Assembly (NCBI GenBank): GCA_948470475.1
Contig: OX419336.1
Coordinates: 31,496,915 to 31,560,914, forward strand
DNA length: 64,000 bases
Source of the DNA: Galaxea fascicularis
Taxonomy: Eukaryota > Cnidaria > Anthozoa > Scleractinia > Euphylliidae
Reading direction: 5' to 3'
Positions within the stretch are counted from its first letter, which is position 1. Each line of letters opens with the position of its first letter. A model generated the notes under the pieces. It was not told the DNA's origin, did no database searches, and saw nothing but the letters and a program-made list of their open reading frames with translations. The position numbers and the translations under genes are program-made. Of the stretch, positions 9,601 to 19,320 are shown piece after piece.

Positions 9601-12370
9601 TTACACAATTCCCCCCCGTAATAGGCACTGCCCTCAGTGCCTTATGACGCTCCGAAACAACAACTAACACAACTGTTAAACCATCTGCTTGACTAGTAAA
9701 CGGTTCTTGTAGCCCTGCTCACGAGCCTGTTCATTGCGACCTACTTCACAGAAATTAAAGGAATGTTTTTCGGCGGCCCTTCCTCAGCCAATACTAGAGA
9801 TTCAGTTCAACTGTCATTCGACCTAAGCCTACTCAATTAGCGCAGAGTGTCTCCGTGGCTTTTTAAGGCACTCAATTAGTTTTCAAAACGGTGACCCATT
9901 CACCAAAACGTTTTGGGGCCTTCACTCTTCTTCTTCCTCGGCCGCTTTGTCCTTCGTCTGTCACTGTCTCTGGAATTTGAAGCTCTTCCTTGCCCACGTC
10001 TGCACCACCTCCTCCACTAGGTTCCTTAGCTCCCCTGTCCGCAACACCTCCCGTGTTCGATAAACGATCCTCTTGCTCTGACTGGTTACCAATCCCACCG
10101 CTGCCACCAGTTGTAGCGTTCCAGTAATCCCAAAAGAAATAAAAAAGACAGCGAGAACCGATACTGTACTTTTGTTTCTATTTCTTCAACAACAATCACA
10201 CAGTACGCATGCGTACATACCTACACGCGCCTGCGTTACATTATGATAATAATTATAATAATAATCATAATAAAATTTGTAGTTCTTCAGTTGCTCATCA
10301 TTTTAATCTCCATAACCACTCCAAACAACACATGGATATCCATGGCCTTTCCCTACATCAAGGTATGACGGAAAGCTGCAAGAATCTAGAACAAAAATTC
10401 ATCCTCCAAATCGGCACCCTTAATCCCCACAGTATTAACAAATGCTATTCATTCAATTAATGTATTCCTATTTCTCGTGTTGCCATGTTACCATCAATAG
10501 CGTAGTTCCTCCTCCACTATTTAAACTGTGCACAATCCATAATTCTTTGATTTGCCCTGACAAGGGGGTTAAGGCTTGAAATGTCAGCTTTTAGAATCCC
10601 TGTACAGTGGCTAATTTACATAATCAACTCCATTGATGAAACCAAATGTTTGTGTACAACTCCCCCACCAACGCAGCACCACAGTTTCTCTAGAGTTTAA
10701 TTGGAATTTCCAGTGGGGTAGGGGGGGGGTAGGGGGGGGTGCAAACCAAAATAAAATCCTTGAGTGGAGGGTATGAAGTTGAGTGGAATACCAACAAATA
10801 TACAGTGACAATCCTGGGTTATAACAGCTGGTTTCATTAATATTTTATCATATAGTGTACAATACAGATGCTAAATACTAATCTATTTTCGAAGATGCTT
10901 TTGAGAGATGATTTACATCTTGATGTAATGTTTTAATTTTAACAAAGTATAAAAGGAAACCTTTTGTTGGAAATTAAACAGATCTGGAGTGTCCTTGCAT
11001 TGGACTCTAAACAGCATAACGTGAATATACTGCTTTGTTTATTTTTGATCAGGAGTCCCCCAAACGGTGCTCATCACCTCTGTGATAGCGTCTTATCTGC
11101 ATTGCAGATGTTATCGGCTCATCCTTTTACAAACACAGTGGAGGAAATATTTGTGCTTGGAGGAACTGAAGTGTACAGGGTAAATAGAAACTGTTTATCA
11201 TGAGTAGGTATGAATTTTATGATATCGTGTTTAGCAGAAACAGAACATTAAGGTGGAAGGTTTTCCAATAAGACATACTTAAAAACAAAGGGATAGAATA
11301 GGGAACCTCGAGTAGACATTCCTCCTCGCCACAAAAAGGCACAGTACCGTGAAGGGATCAGTATGTTTTGAAAACATTCCACTCAACCTTGTCGTCAAGC
11401 AATGGAATCGCCAGTGGTACACGAAAACCTTGGTTATATCAACTCAGTTGATAAAACCAATTACAAATGTTCGCACACCACGCCCCCGCAGACGCGGCAC
11501 TACAGTTTTTTTTTTTAAAACTAATTCCCCTTAATCCCCAGTGTGATTTGTAGAGCTTGGTGCTCAAAGTATGGGTTGAAAGAGAAAACTCATCCTTGTT
11601 TTGTTATGTTTAGGAAGCAATCGAGTCTCCCTATTGCTACAGAATTTATTTAACTGAAATCAACAAGGAATTTGAGGCGGATACATTCTTCCCAACATTT
11701 GACTTAAACAAGTACAAACTAATAAGGTATGGTAGTGATAGTTCACTGATCGAGTGAAGTCCAATGTAAGTGTTGTAAAACCAAAAGGCGCAAACAATGC
11801 AGTGAACTAATCAGAATGCAGACCAATTATACGAAGCCCGGCCAGCACCAAGCAACGTAAAATGGCGCCGGTGAGTTTGCTTTTGCTTACCGGCTGAGAA
11901 AATGGAGCGTTTTTTCAACCAGTCACACAACGGTGGAAAGCAAGACCAAACTAAACGTGTTGAAAACCACCGTCTAAGTTTCAAAGTAAGTTAGTAGGAA
12001 GATACGGGAAACATCTGCTCAAGGTTAAGGTAAAGTCAGGAAATAGTTCATCAAGTCAGAGGAATTCTAAACTCTACCTGAATAGGCAAAAGAGGTAAAA
12101 GAAAACCAAAAGCATAGAAAATTGAAGAAATACAAAAATGAAAGAGAAATCTTTATTAGAGGCCTTAACCTCAAACCTGACCGGAAGTGCCAGGACAAAC
12201 GTGAACTGCAAGTGTTGAGTGGTAAAGAATAGTCCCTCTAAAAGAAAATTTCGAAAGGCAGTTATTTTTTTGTTTTATTTGGTTTTAGCACCCCAAGTGA
12301 AGTGCCTCAAGGAGTCATAGAGGAAAATCAGATACAGTACAGAATTTGTGTTTACGAGAAACAACTTTGA
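4156..12370 (+). CDS. DHFR: Dihydrofolate reductase, diverged paralogue (DHFR-1)
   Basis: It reduces dihydrofolate to tetrahydrofolate with NADPH, feeding thymidylate and purine synthesis. Six exons join in phase with GT-AG introns: 4156-4253, 8922-8971, 9141-9246, 11053-11179, 11614-11726 and 12289-12370, giving 191 aa (human 187). Visible family motifs are [12 protein letters not shown] (substrate loop), [18 protein letters not shown] with the Arg that binds the folate tail, the NADPH motif [14 protein letters not shown] and [14 protein letters not shown] near the C-terminus. The acidic catalytic residue is Asp, as in bacteria (human Glu30). Odd points: the segment [11 protein letters not shown] has Leu where human Phe34 sits, and the 58-65 loop departs from the usual SIPEKNRP pattern. 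Intron 1 is 4.7 kb and holds several mobile elements. The start is chosen because it precedes the first beta strand and gives normal length. Confidence 0.92.
5738..5885. repeat. Short direct repeats in DHFR-1 intron 1
   Basis: TGCACGTGACCGATCAAAGTT near 5738 recurs as TGCACGTGATAGATCAAAGTT near 5835, each followed by a TCGCATTTRGTAAACA-like or TCGCATTTAACCAACA stretch. A third weak copy, GTGATTGATCAAAGGTCATG, precedes them. The rest of 4260-6490 is AT-rich intron in which I recognise nothing else. Confidence 0.5.
6498..6718. repeat. MITE with GGTTCACAC termini in DHFR-1 intron 1
   Basis: GCCTGGTTCACACTTGCGAC at the left faces GTCACTAGTGTGAACCAGGC at the right. Subterminal CGACATAACGACATAAC pairs with GTTATGTCGTTATGTC, and short GACATA words recur inside. 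Length is 221 bp and no coding is seen. Confidence 0.85.
7667..7936 (+). mobile_element. tRNA-headed SINE with (ATT)n tail
   Basis: The head GGGGAGCAGGGTTGGCACAG carries a Pol III A-box-like stretch, followed by a weak B box (GTTCCATTCC). A conserved body follows: GAGTTTGTTGGTTCTCTACC, then GAGAGGTTTTTCTCTGG and ACTCCAGTTTTCCCCTCTC. The copy ends in an ATTATTATT microsatellite. The same body occurs at 13739-13830 in the copy at 13391. The conserved central block recalls deeply conserved SINE core domains of marine animals, but I cannot name the family with certainty. Confidence 0.75.
8400..8568. repeat. MITE with AGGCTGTGCTCTA termini (copy 1)
   Basis: AGGGCTGTGCTCTAGTG faces CTTAGAGCACAGCCT. 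An opposite-orientation copy lies at 58430-58596 in a CPT1 intron and shares internal words such as CTCTAAACCATTGAAATCC and ACCCAAAGRCAAAAGTAA. Confidence 0.85.
9477..10240 (-). mobile_element. TRIM-like miniature LTR retrotransposon
   Basis: Two 129-bp direct repeats (9477-9605 and 10112-10240) are identical by eye. They begin TGTAGCG and end GTTACA, so they have the TG...CA ends of LTRs. The element is 764 bp and flanked by TTAT on both sides (9473-9476 and 10241-10244), a typical short LTR target duplication. Read on the minus strand, TGGTGGCAGCGGTGGG starts two bases inside the 5' LTR, as a tRNA primer-binding site would, and GGGGGGG followed by AATTG lies next to the 3' LTR, as a polypurine tract would. 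The interior is about 500 bp with no gag or pol, so it must use proteins from other elements. Identical LTRs imply recent insertion. It sits in DHFR-1 intron 3. Confidence 0.85.
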
Positions 12371-12411
12371 CTAGGAAGCGAATCTTAGGTCTGTTTTATT
12401 TGGAGATGAAA

Positions 12412-12417
12412 AATAAA
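12412..12417 (+). terminator. Poly(A) signal of DHFR-1
   Basis: AATAAA lies 42 bases after the DHFR-1 stop codon, which would give a very short 3' UTR. From here to about 13380 I see no gene; a poly-C tract lies at about 13080-13105. Confidence 0.55.
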
Positions 12418-13390
12418 TTGGTCATGGCCATTTAACAGCCGAAATACTTAAATAAAAAACGGTATTTAAATTTTTCGCACGGTTCTAAACACTCTAGCTT
12501 AACCCTTAACCCCCCTTCCCCCATAATCATTTAAATAGTTTTCTCCTTCTTGGAAAGTTTTCGCGGGTAAAAGAGGTTTTTACACAAGGATAGGGTCAAC
12601 CTCAATCCTAGTCTCCTCTTCCTGGAAAGACGAGGAATGTGTAGAAGACTAGGAATGCGTTGTCGAAGTCCGCTAGTCGAGATGCTGACTGGCATCCAAC
12701 CAGAACCAGAAATCACGGGCCACGCATGGTATCGCAAAGATGATCTCTCTTGAATTTTTGTATGAAAAACGAAGCTATTAACATTCGATTTCTAGTGCTT
12801 TTGTTCCTGCTGTTCCATGAGTTGTACAACTTACCTTCATCTTCTCAATCAGTGAATACCATCTTTAGTGTTCATCATGAATGCCTCTCATTAGCGCTTT
12901 CTTATGGTGCTGTTTACTGAGCATCTTCTACTCCATGTTTTTATTCTTGTGACAACAATTTTATGAGCAGCGGAGACTTGAATCCGTTCTCATTGGTTCC
13001 TCGAAGATTACATGTCAGATTTGTGTTCACGACAGACAGGTAACCAGTCGGCCAGATCAAATACCTTACTTTCAAAGACCCCCCCCCCCCCATCCCCCCC
13101 TCCAAAAGGAAAGCGTGAATAGAAATCTTGCTATTTTTTAATTCTATTGATGTACAAACCGTTCACACCCTCACCCCTTTATAATAAGTGATCAAAGAAG
13201 GGAAAACGTGAGTAGAAACGACGAAAGCGACAAATCTGTGATCATTGGATGTTAGGGACACTCGTCAAAGTTTAGTTCAAACATGTTTTCGTCTAATCTC
13301 CTGCTTGCCAACCTTTTTAAGTAATCACAATAAAGTATTTGTTTTTTCTTTGATTGTATGTTTGACTGTCATTCTTCGATTTTAATTTGT

Positions 13391-13940
13391 GGGGAGCAGG
13401 GTTGGCGCAGTGGTAGCCTGCTTGTAGGCGGTTACTGGGGGTTTCATCGCGGAAAACCCGTTCCGTTCGCTAATCGGGCGCCATCTTGGATTTTTGAGAC
13501 GCAGGCTCCCGGGTACGAGCGGGCGAGCGCAAAACCCCGCCCCCCTCCCCTCGCTCGCTTTGTCGACCCTCAACCCGGCCCAGGCCTAGCCGCGCGAAGC
13601 CAAGATGGCGACCTCATTAAGAACTCCGGTTTTTTCGACTATCCAACCGCCTGCGTGCAGGCTAGCGCAGTGGTGAGAGCGCCAATGACACCAATGTGTC
13701 CCGGGTTCGATTCTCGGACTCGACGTCATAAGTGAGCCGAGTTTGTTGGTTCTCTACTCTGCTCCGAGAGGTTTTTCTCCGGGTACTCCGGTTTTCCCCT
13801 CTCCTCAAAAACCAACATTTGATTTGATTTGAATTAATTTATAGTTTATTTGATTTACAGTCTCCCCAATTACTAGAGCACTCATGTTCAGCTAGAACGA
13901 TTTGAGACTTAAATAAAATTATTATTATTATTATCTTATT
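13391..13940 (+). mobile_element. tRNA-headed SINE interrupted by a MITE
   Basis: The same SINE family as at 7667: head GGGGAGCAGGGTTGGCGCAG, B box GGGTTCGATTC (13701 region), body with GGTTTTTCTCCGGGTACTCC and GGTTTTCCCCTCTCC, and an (ATT)n tail ending near 13940. The head is split after GCGCAGTGG by a 251-bp MITE, and GCGCAGTGG is repeated after it, so the uninterrupted SINE head reads ...GGCGCAGTGG-TGAGAGCGCC, as in the other copy. Confidence 0.85.
13414..13664. mobile_element. MITE with 9-bp target duplication inside a SINE
   Basis: The element starts TAGCCTGCTTGTAGGCGGTT and ends with AACCGCCTGCGTGCAGGCTA. It is flanked by GCGCAGTGG at 13405-13413 and 13665-13673. The ends match those of the 1.5-kb RecQ-bearing element at 26288-27808, and both have an inner GCGCCATCTTGG-like motif, so this is a short non-autonomous relative. 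Nine-base duplications are typical of the Mutator-like (MULE) superfamily. Confidence 0.85.
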
Positions 13941-14183
13941 ATTATTTTAAGAACAATGGACATACTATGGCCTCTTTAAGACTAAATGTGAATGAAAATG
14001 TGAGTGTGAGTAGTCACATTTCAGTAGTCATGAGTAATCAAAGTTATCTAAGTAATCACAACGATTTCTTATTAGTCTGGAAACTGCTCCCCATGGTAGT
14101 AACCTTTTGGTTTGTTTAGTGTGTTTTTTTTCCGATTTTAAAAGCTATCACATTCATCCAGAAAGGGAATGCCAAGGGGAGTT

Positions 14184-14590
14184 CTTAGGGGGTGTTCACA
14201 CGAGAAAACTCGCGCCGGCGCCGGGATGACTACTTGATTTCGTATCACCTTTATATGATTCGTGCTGTTAGAGGAAATGTGTCTGTTTTCTCCTCATCCT
14301 TGCCTACTCCATCTTGGATTGAGGAAAATTACCTGTTCCAGTACACCGAGGCCGATTTCATACCAAAACGAGTGGTTGTTCTTCGTATACATGAGACTGT
14401 TGCGAGATTTCTTGCTGGAATGGAGTTTTCGACCCGATACAGCAACCGGGGTGAACTTGCGCCAGTATGATTCGCTCCTGTACGACATTTTCTGGTAGTA
14501 TCATGTAAACAAATACGGAGCCACAGTAGCGAACCGGAACGAACCGCTTTGGACGAAAGTCGCCCCGGTAACATGTAAACACCCTCTTAG
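14184..14590. repeat. Inverted-repeat MITE downstream of the ankyrin gene
   Basis: CTTAGGGGGTGTTCACACGA at the left faces ACATGTAAACACCCTCTTAG at the right, with imperfect inner pairing (CGCCGGCGCCGGG, then GTCGCCCCGG on the right). The element is about 407 bp. Short open frames inside are not convincing proteins. Confidence 0.6.
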
Positions 14591-14736
14591 TTGAAATATT
14601 GATTACTCTATTTTCGGTCTCGAACGTGCAGTTCACGACGTAGTTTCATTTTTTGATGCTACTGACAAACCCCTTTGTTCTGGCTCGTTCTACTACCGTT
14701 ATTTTGCTCTGTGTGTTTTTCCATGTTGCTTCATTT

Positions 14737-17283
14737 CTAGCGAGACGACGGCGGTTTTACGGTTTGCAGAGGAAACGTCTTAGGAGACGGGATGGGTGAA
14801 CGCGGGGAGATTGGTTTAAATGAATAGCGCAGTTGTTCATTACTGTATTTTCTTCGCGGGCTCTCCACGTCTGCTGGTGAGGGTGTGCCTGAGAAATAGC
14901 CATCTTCGATCTCATGCGTCGGTGATCTCCTGTTGGTAATCATCAGCGGTGGTAGAAGGTTTCCAGGTCGCAGTCTGGGGCTCGTTCGTTGTTGACTAAA
15001 AGGCGAGACTGAGGGATCACGTTCCTCTGGCGAGTTTGGGCTTGCTATCGTGGTATCTTTAAAAGTCCTGCAGTTGATGTTAGTTGGGCTTATCCCTCCT
15101 TGCCTTGCGGAAAGTCCTTCTTGAGGAGGGCAGTTCAAAAGAAGATCCGGGAGGACATCTGCTGGTGCTTTATCCAAGCTCTTTGAAGAGAGGCCTGTCA
15201 TTGGTGCTACGGTAACGGCGTCGTTTTTCTCACAGGAGCTGCTTGGGGTCGCTGGAAGTTCTGTTTGTGGTGATGGGAGGGTAGTGCGACTTAAGGCAAT
15301 GAAGCGCTTATCATTTTCGATGTTATTTCTGTAAGGAAGGACGGCTTGCTCTATTCTTGGTTCTGCGGTGGGTTGTTTATTCTCCGCAGTTGGGGTCGTA
15401 ACTGGTAATGGATACATGAAATCTTTTGGTGAGCGCCTTCCTTTGGTCGAAGCCGGTGATATGCTAGGCAGCTGAACATGTGCAATTTCGTCTCCCTCTA
15501 ATTTAACTTGGTCCGAAAGCTGATTAGCACTTTGACTATTTTCCCGTGTGGATTCTACGGTTTCTTTCCATTGAAAGTTGCGTGACATGGACGTCCAGTC
15601 TGTCAGATCGCTCTTGCTCTTCCTCAGCCCAGGAGGGGTAGAGCTCACTCCTGGAGCCCGGGTGATTGTGGGTTCGGTCATTGCTGATCCGTTTCGCTTT
15701 CCTGGTTCCACCGATGTGTTGTGCAACTGGGGCACCAAGAGGATCCTGGGTGAACCAGGTCTCTGAAACTTTTCCATGTCCATTGCAGACAGGGTGTATC
15801 TTCGTACAATGGAAGTCTCTCGTTGAATTTGTTCGGACAAAACAGTCACTGGCGAAGTCCGAGGGCTGGCGCTTTGCTTTAATATTCCTGCACCAAAGGT
15901 TTGACGGCGGGTCACTCGTGGAGATGACAAGGGACTTACCAGAGGTGAAGACTGGTGACTGGTGACAAGAGCTGTGTACGGGTTTGACCGTTTTTGTGTG
16001 AATTCCAAACCTGTTTTGTCAGCATCTTTGGGAGAATCGATCACCGCTTTGGCTTGAATTATTGTCGAAAATTCAGAATCAGATTTGCATATGTCACCTT
16101 TTCCCATGGAAATTGGAAGCGTAAACAGTCGCTCGCCCTCTTTCGTTGTTTTATCTCTTATTTTCTCGTCCTTTTCAGAGTCATTGTTTACATTTTTATG
16201 TCTCTTGTCACCTGAATGAAAAGTGATACTTTCATTCTTACTTTCCTTGTTTTCTTCCTCGTCGATCTTTAGGATACGTTTGTTCTCTTTCAGTATAAAG
16301 CCTTCGAAAACTTGTTGATTCACGGAAAGGGAGTGGGTTGTGTCGTCTACTGAATCCTGTGCTATGCCAGGAGGTTCATTTGAATCTAAAGAGGAGGAAA
16401 ACGAATCTTGTAGCTTCAACAGCTTTTCCAAACCGGCCGACTGTTCACGAGGTGCATTTTCACCCTCAGAGATCTGAAAACTAAACCTCTCTTCTTCGGA
16501 CAACGAGCGGACGGACGTTTTCCTCTGCTCGCTTTTACCATCGTCAGACTCGTTTCCTTTATTTCTTGTATTCGTTTCAGCCTCTTCGTTGCAATTTAAT
16601 ATCTCCTCAATATCGAGAGGGTCAAAGTGGCATACAGATCTCTTTCTCCTGCGCTCAGGTTGTGGGGATCTGCTAAGGTTGTTACTCCCGAGATCAGTTC
16701 CCAGCAGATTATTGCAAGAGATATGGGGTTCCTCTTTCTCGGTGGCGTAAACATTCAAGTGATTTCGTCGGGATCTTGACCCCATTAAAGGCCAGGAGAC
16801 CTTGCGCATTTCCTGAATATTTGCTAGGCACTCTTCGAGGTATTTCAGGCCGTTATCTTGTCCTCCCATTAGCATGTTATCACGGCAAGCGTTGATAAGG
16901 AGTCTTGTGGTTTCCAAATCCCCTGCGTTTATTACGTAGTCAAACACCGTATTTTTGGTATCATCCTGCACCCACGGATTCGCCTTGGCGTCCAGCAATG
17001 CTTTGATGATTTCTTTTCCAGAATTTGAGAGCGAAGCGTGGATAAGAGCAGTGCGTCCTTCGATATCTTGTAAGTTTACCTTGGCCTTTTTGTCAAGTAA
17101 GTAATTCGCAACTCGTAGCTTCTCCTCTGTATCGGTCACTGCATGGCAGCACAGCATTAGCGGTGTCTCGAGGCGCTGGTTACGTACATTCACCGATGTT
17201 CCACCTTCCACAAGCATGCGTACTAGGCGGAGTTTGCAGCTCGAGCTGGCCTGGAACAAAGCCTCTGATCCTTGGTTGTTCAT
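14737..17283 (-). CDS. ANKRD34: ANKRD34-like ankyrin repeat protein, single exon
   Basis: An 848-residue intronless frame. Residues about 5-145 form four ankyrin repeats: LRLVRMLVEGGTSVNVRNQ, then ETPLMLCCHAV, then VNLQDIEGRTALIHASLSNS and NTVFDYVINAGDLETTRLL. The order, the spacing and the phrases GRTALIHA and YVINAGDLET match ANKRD34A/B/C of vertebrates, where the repeats also sit at the extreme N-terminus and the gene has a single coding exon. The remaining about 690 residues are Ser/Thr/Pro-rich, charged and apparently disordered, with many SP and TSP sites and a basic patch RRKRSVCHF near residue 215. It is longer than the vertebrate proteins (about 500 aa). Function in the family is poorly known. 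The start is the only Met before the first repeat. Confidence 0.85.
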   Translation of the reverse strand: MNNQGSEALFQASSSCKLRLVRMLVEGGTSVNVRNQRLETPLMLCCHAVTDTEEKLRVANYLLDKKAKVNLQDIEGRTALIHASLSNSGKEIIKALLDAKANPWVQDDTKNTVFDYVINAGDLETTRLLINACRDNMLMGGQDNGLKYLEECLANIQEMRKVSWPLMGSRSRRNHLNVYATEKEEPHISCNNLLGTDLGSNNLSRSPQPERRRKRSVCHFDPLDIEEILNCNEEAETNTRNKGNESDDGKSEQRKTSVRSLSEEERFSFQISEGENAPREQSAGLEKLLKLQDSFSSSLDSNEPPGIAQDSVDDTTHSLSVNQQVFEGFILKENKRILKIDEEENKESKNESITFHSGDKRHKNVNNDSEKDEKIRDKTTKEGERLFTLPISMGKGDICKSDSEFSTIIQAKAVIDSPKDADKTGLEFTQKRSNPYTALVTSHQSSPLVSPLSSPRVTRRQTFGAGILKQSASPRTSPVTVLSEQIQRETSIVRRYTLSAMDMEKFQRPGSPRILLVPQLHNTSVEPGKRNGSAMTEPTITRAPGVSSTPPGLRKSKSDLTDWTSMSRNFQWKETVESTRENSQSANQLSDQVKLEGDEIAHVQLPSISPASTKGRRSPKDFMYPLPVTTPTAENKQPTAEPRIEQAVLPYRNNIENDKRFIALSRTTLPSPQTELPATPSSSCEKNDAVTVAPMTGLSSKSLDKAPADVLPDLLLNCPPQEGLSARQGGISPTNINCRTFKDTTIASPNSPEERDPSVSPFSQQRTSPRLRPGNLLPPLMITNRRSPTHEIEDGYFSGTPSPADVESPRRKYSNEQLRYSFKPISPRSPIPSPKTFPLQTVKPPSSR

Positions 17284-17453
17284 GACTGTGTAAAAGAATT
17301 TAATCTGTGTTTAGCGGGCACTGCTTAGATTGATATGCAATTTTTCCTGAAAGGAGATTTGCTAGCTATGCTATGTAACTCTAAATTAAGTTAGTTAAAT
17401 AGTGTATTTGTATCAATGCAAACGTTAAAGATAATGCTTTAGGTCTGTTAACA

Positions 17454-17609
17454 AATAGGCCATATTCGTATTCTCGGTATTGAACTGGATCTAGCATGAA
17501 GTGGAGGCTCTTGCGGGGGAATACATTTACATATGAAAAGATTCCCCCGCAAGAGCCTCCACTTCATGCTAGATCTAGTTCAATACCGAGAATACGAATA
17601 TGGCCTATT
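17454..17609. repeat. Hairpin MITE, about 60-bp arms, upstream of ANKRD34
   Basis: AATAGGCCATATTCGTATTC faces GAATACGAATATGGCCTATT. The arms pair through CATGAAGTGGAGGCTCTTGC to a loop of roughly 18-20 bases near 17530. The only visible differences are a few mismatches such as ACTGGATC against GATCTAGT. It lies about 170 bp upstream of the ANKRD34 start codon and could affect its promoter. Confidence 0.9.
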
Positions 17610-18334
17610 CTCTGCCAGTGGACAGAAGACAGTACGTATTTCTTTTTGCTACTGATGACTAGGATGCAAATGGGTTGCAACTTGAGCTAAATGTTTCATT
17701 GTTTTTACATTGGTTCTTTTGAAAAATTACATAATATTTTTTTATTGGTTCTCTGAAGTCCTCTGCAAACGCTCCCAACATTGTTGGGTCCACTGAACAT
17801 ATTGGGTACTTTTGAACGTTGACCATGTGCTGGTGTTTTTCCAGGTAGTCGCCGGTGGTCTGCCTCCCGCCAGTTGGGATTCTTAACTATATTGTGTTTA
17901 TTTTATTTTATTTTGTTTTGGTTTTTTGTCCCTGAAAAGCCTCTCGTAGGGAGTTGTCAATTAAGTATTTATATTTTTTATTTTACGAATGACTGAGACA
18001 GATAACTGTTATCAGAACCAGATGGATAACTAGACTGTGAGCAGGGCCAAAGTTTGAAAGTTTCTCCACAGTCTTGAAAAGCAGTCCTGTGTTCTCTGAA
18101 CTTTCCTGGACCACAGATGATTCATATCCATGTTTAGCTACGGGCAATCATGCTATTAACACTCTTCTGAAACACATTCTGTTGTTTATCTTCAGGTAAT
18201 CAAGTAGATCGCCATTTATGTTCAATCTTGCTCTTAATATTCTTTTGCACTCTGATGTCAGTCAAATATCGAGGCGCATATGGACTACCGGACGCGTTAT
18301 TTTAGGAGCATACAACTCCTAACCATATCAACGC
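17610..18334. other. Intergenic stretch, nothing recognised
   Basis: AT-rich sequence with TTTTATTTTATTTTG runs near 17900. I see no open frame with family motifs on either strand, no RNA gene and no inverted repeat of note. Confidence 0.5.
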
Positions 18335-18407
18335 AGCTTGCCATAGCTTGCCATAGCCTGCCAAAGCTTGCCATAGTTTCCCATAGGTTGCCAAAGCTTG
18401 CCATAGC
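18335..18407. repeat. 10-bp minisatellite AGCTTGCCAT
   Basis: About seven consecutive 10-base units (AGCTTGCCAT, AGCCTGCCAA, AGTTTCCCAT, AGGTTGCCAA) keep strict ten-base spacing with substitutions only. Confidence 0.85.
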
Positions 18408-18919
18408 TACTAGCTCGAAAACCTGACGGTTATCTAGCTGCTAGGCATTTCCTTCTATGTAATAAATTGTAATTGAATATTCTATGTGTTAAGTTGCTAA
18501 TTATTTAATAAGTTTTACAAACCTTTTAATGGCAATGTGAAATAAAATAGTTTTCCTTCAAAATTGCAGTTTGTCAGCAATGGTGAACACCTAAAGTAGG
18601 GAGCTTCAACAATCACTTCCTCTATTACATAACCCTTGGTACTCCCAGGAGTAGTTAATGAGTTATTTCTGTTTGTAATATCATTACACTGTCAAGCAGA
18701 CAGGTGATAAGAATACAGAAAACAATCAACTAAGGAATATTGTTTAATTTAACACCAAATTCTTAGAACTAAAATTATAAGCAATCTATAGCAGACAGTA
18801 CTGAGAAGTAATATTGAGATCGTGGGAGTGGAAGAGTTAACACTGGTTTCTAGTAATATAGTAAAATATATATGTCACCTAGTGTGTGTCGGCGTAGTCA
18901 CCCGTGTTTCAGATCAAAC

Positions 18920-19320
18920 ATGTATACTAGAATCGCCGACAATTAAAAGCTCTGCTGATGCTGAGGCCATTTCCTCGAGCTGGACAGAAAATTCGTGATA
19001 AATTGTGTCGTAAAGGCCGAGCAAGGATGACGGTGGACAGTCGATGGTTATCGCTCGTCGCGATCGTCTTTGAGCTTTTAAAACGAACGCGGTTACTACA
19101 TTTTATATCGGAACACACACCAACACCACCTCCTCTAGATTCCCGGGGAATACGCACGAAACCATAACCCGCTGTAGCAAATAAATCACCAACCTCAAGG
19201 CAATCAATATTCCGAGGTCTGAACCAAGTGTCAGACAAAACAAGAGGATCGATATCCTTGACAATTTCATGTTAAATGCACTGCGATTTACCTTCATCCT
19301 TATGTTCCAGCACTTCATCG
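18920..19320 (-). pseudogene. LINE endonuclease (EEP/APE) fragment
   Basis: On the minus strand the frame reads DPLVLSDTWF..., then GYGFVRIPRESRGGGVGVC. This is the ...ETWL...GY...R...RGGGV pattern of the apurinic-like endonuclease domain at the N-terminus of many LINE ORF2 proteins. A stop interrupts the frame upstream (near 19270), and no reverse transcriptase follows. It is a decayed fragment. Confidence 0.7.

Noticed and set aside
12971..13041. Exon-like segment after DHFR-1 ending CAGATTTGTGTTCACGAC, faintly like the last DHFR exon
   Set aside because: Similarity covers only about ten residues, frames disagree, and DHFR-1 already has a complete terminal exon.
18335..18407. Repeat array as a binding-site cluster
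   Set aside because: Simple ten-base minisatellite drift explains it; no known factor motif was recognised.
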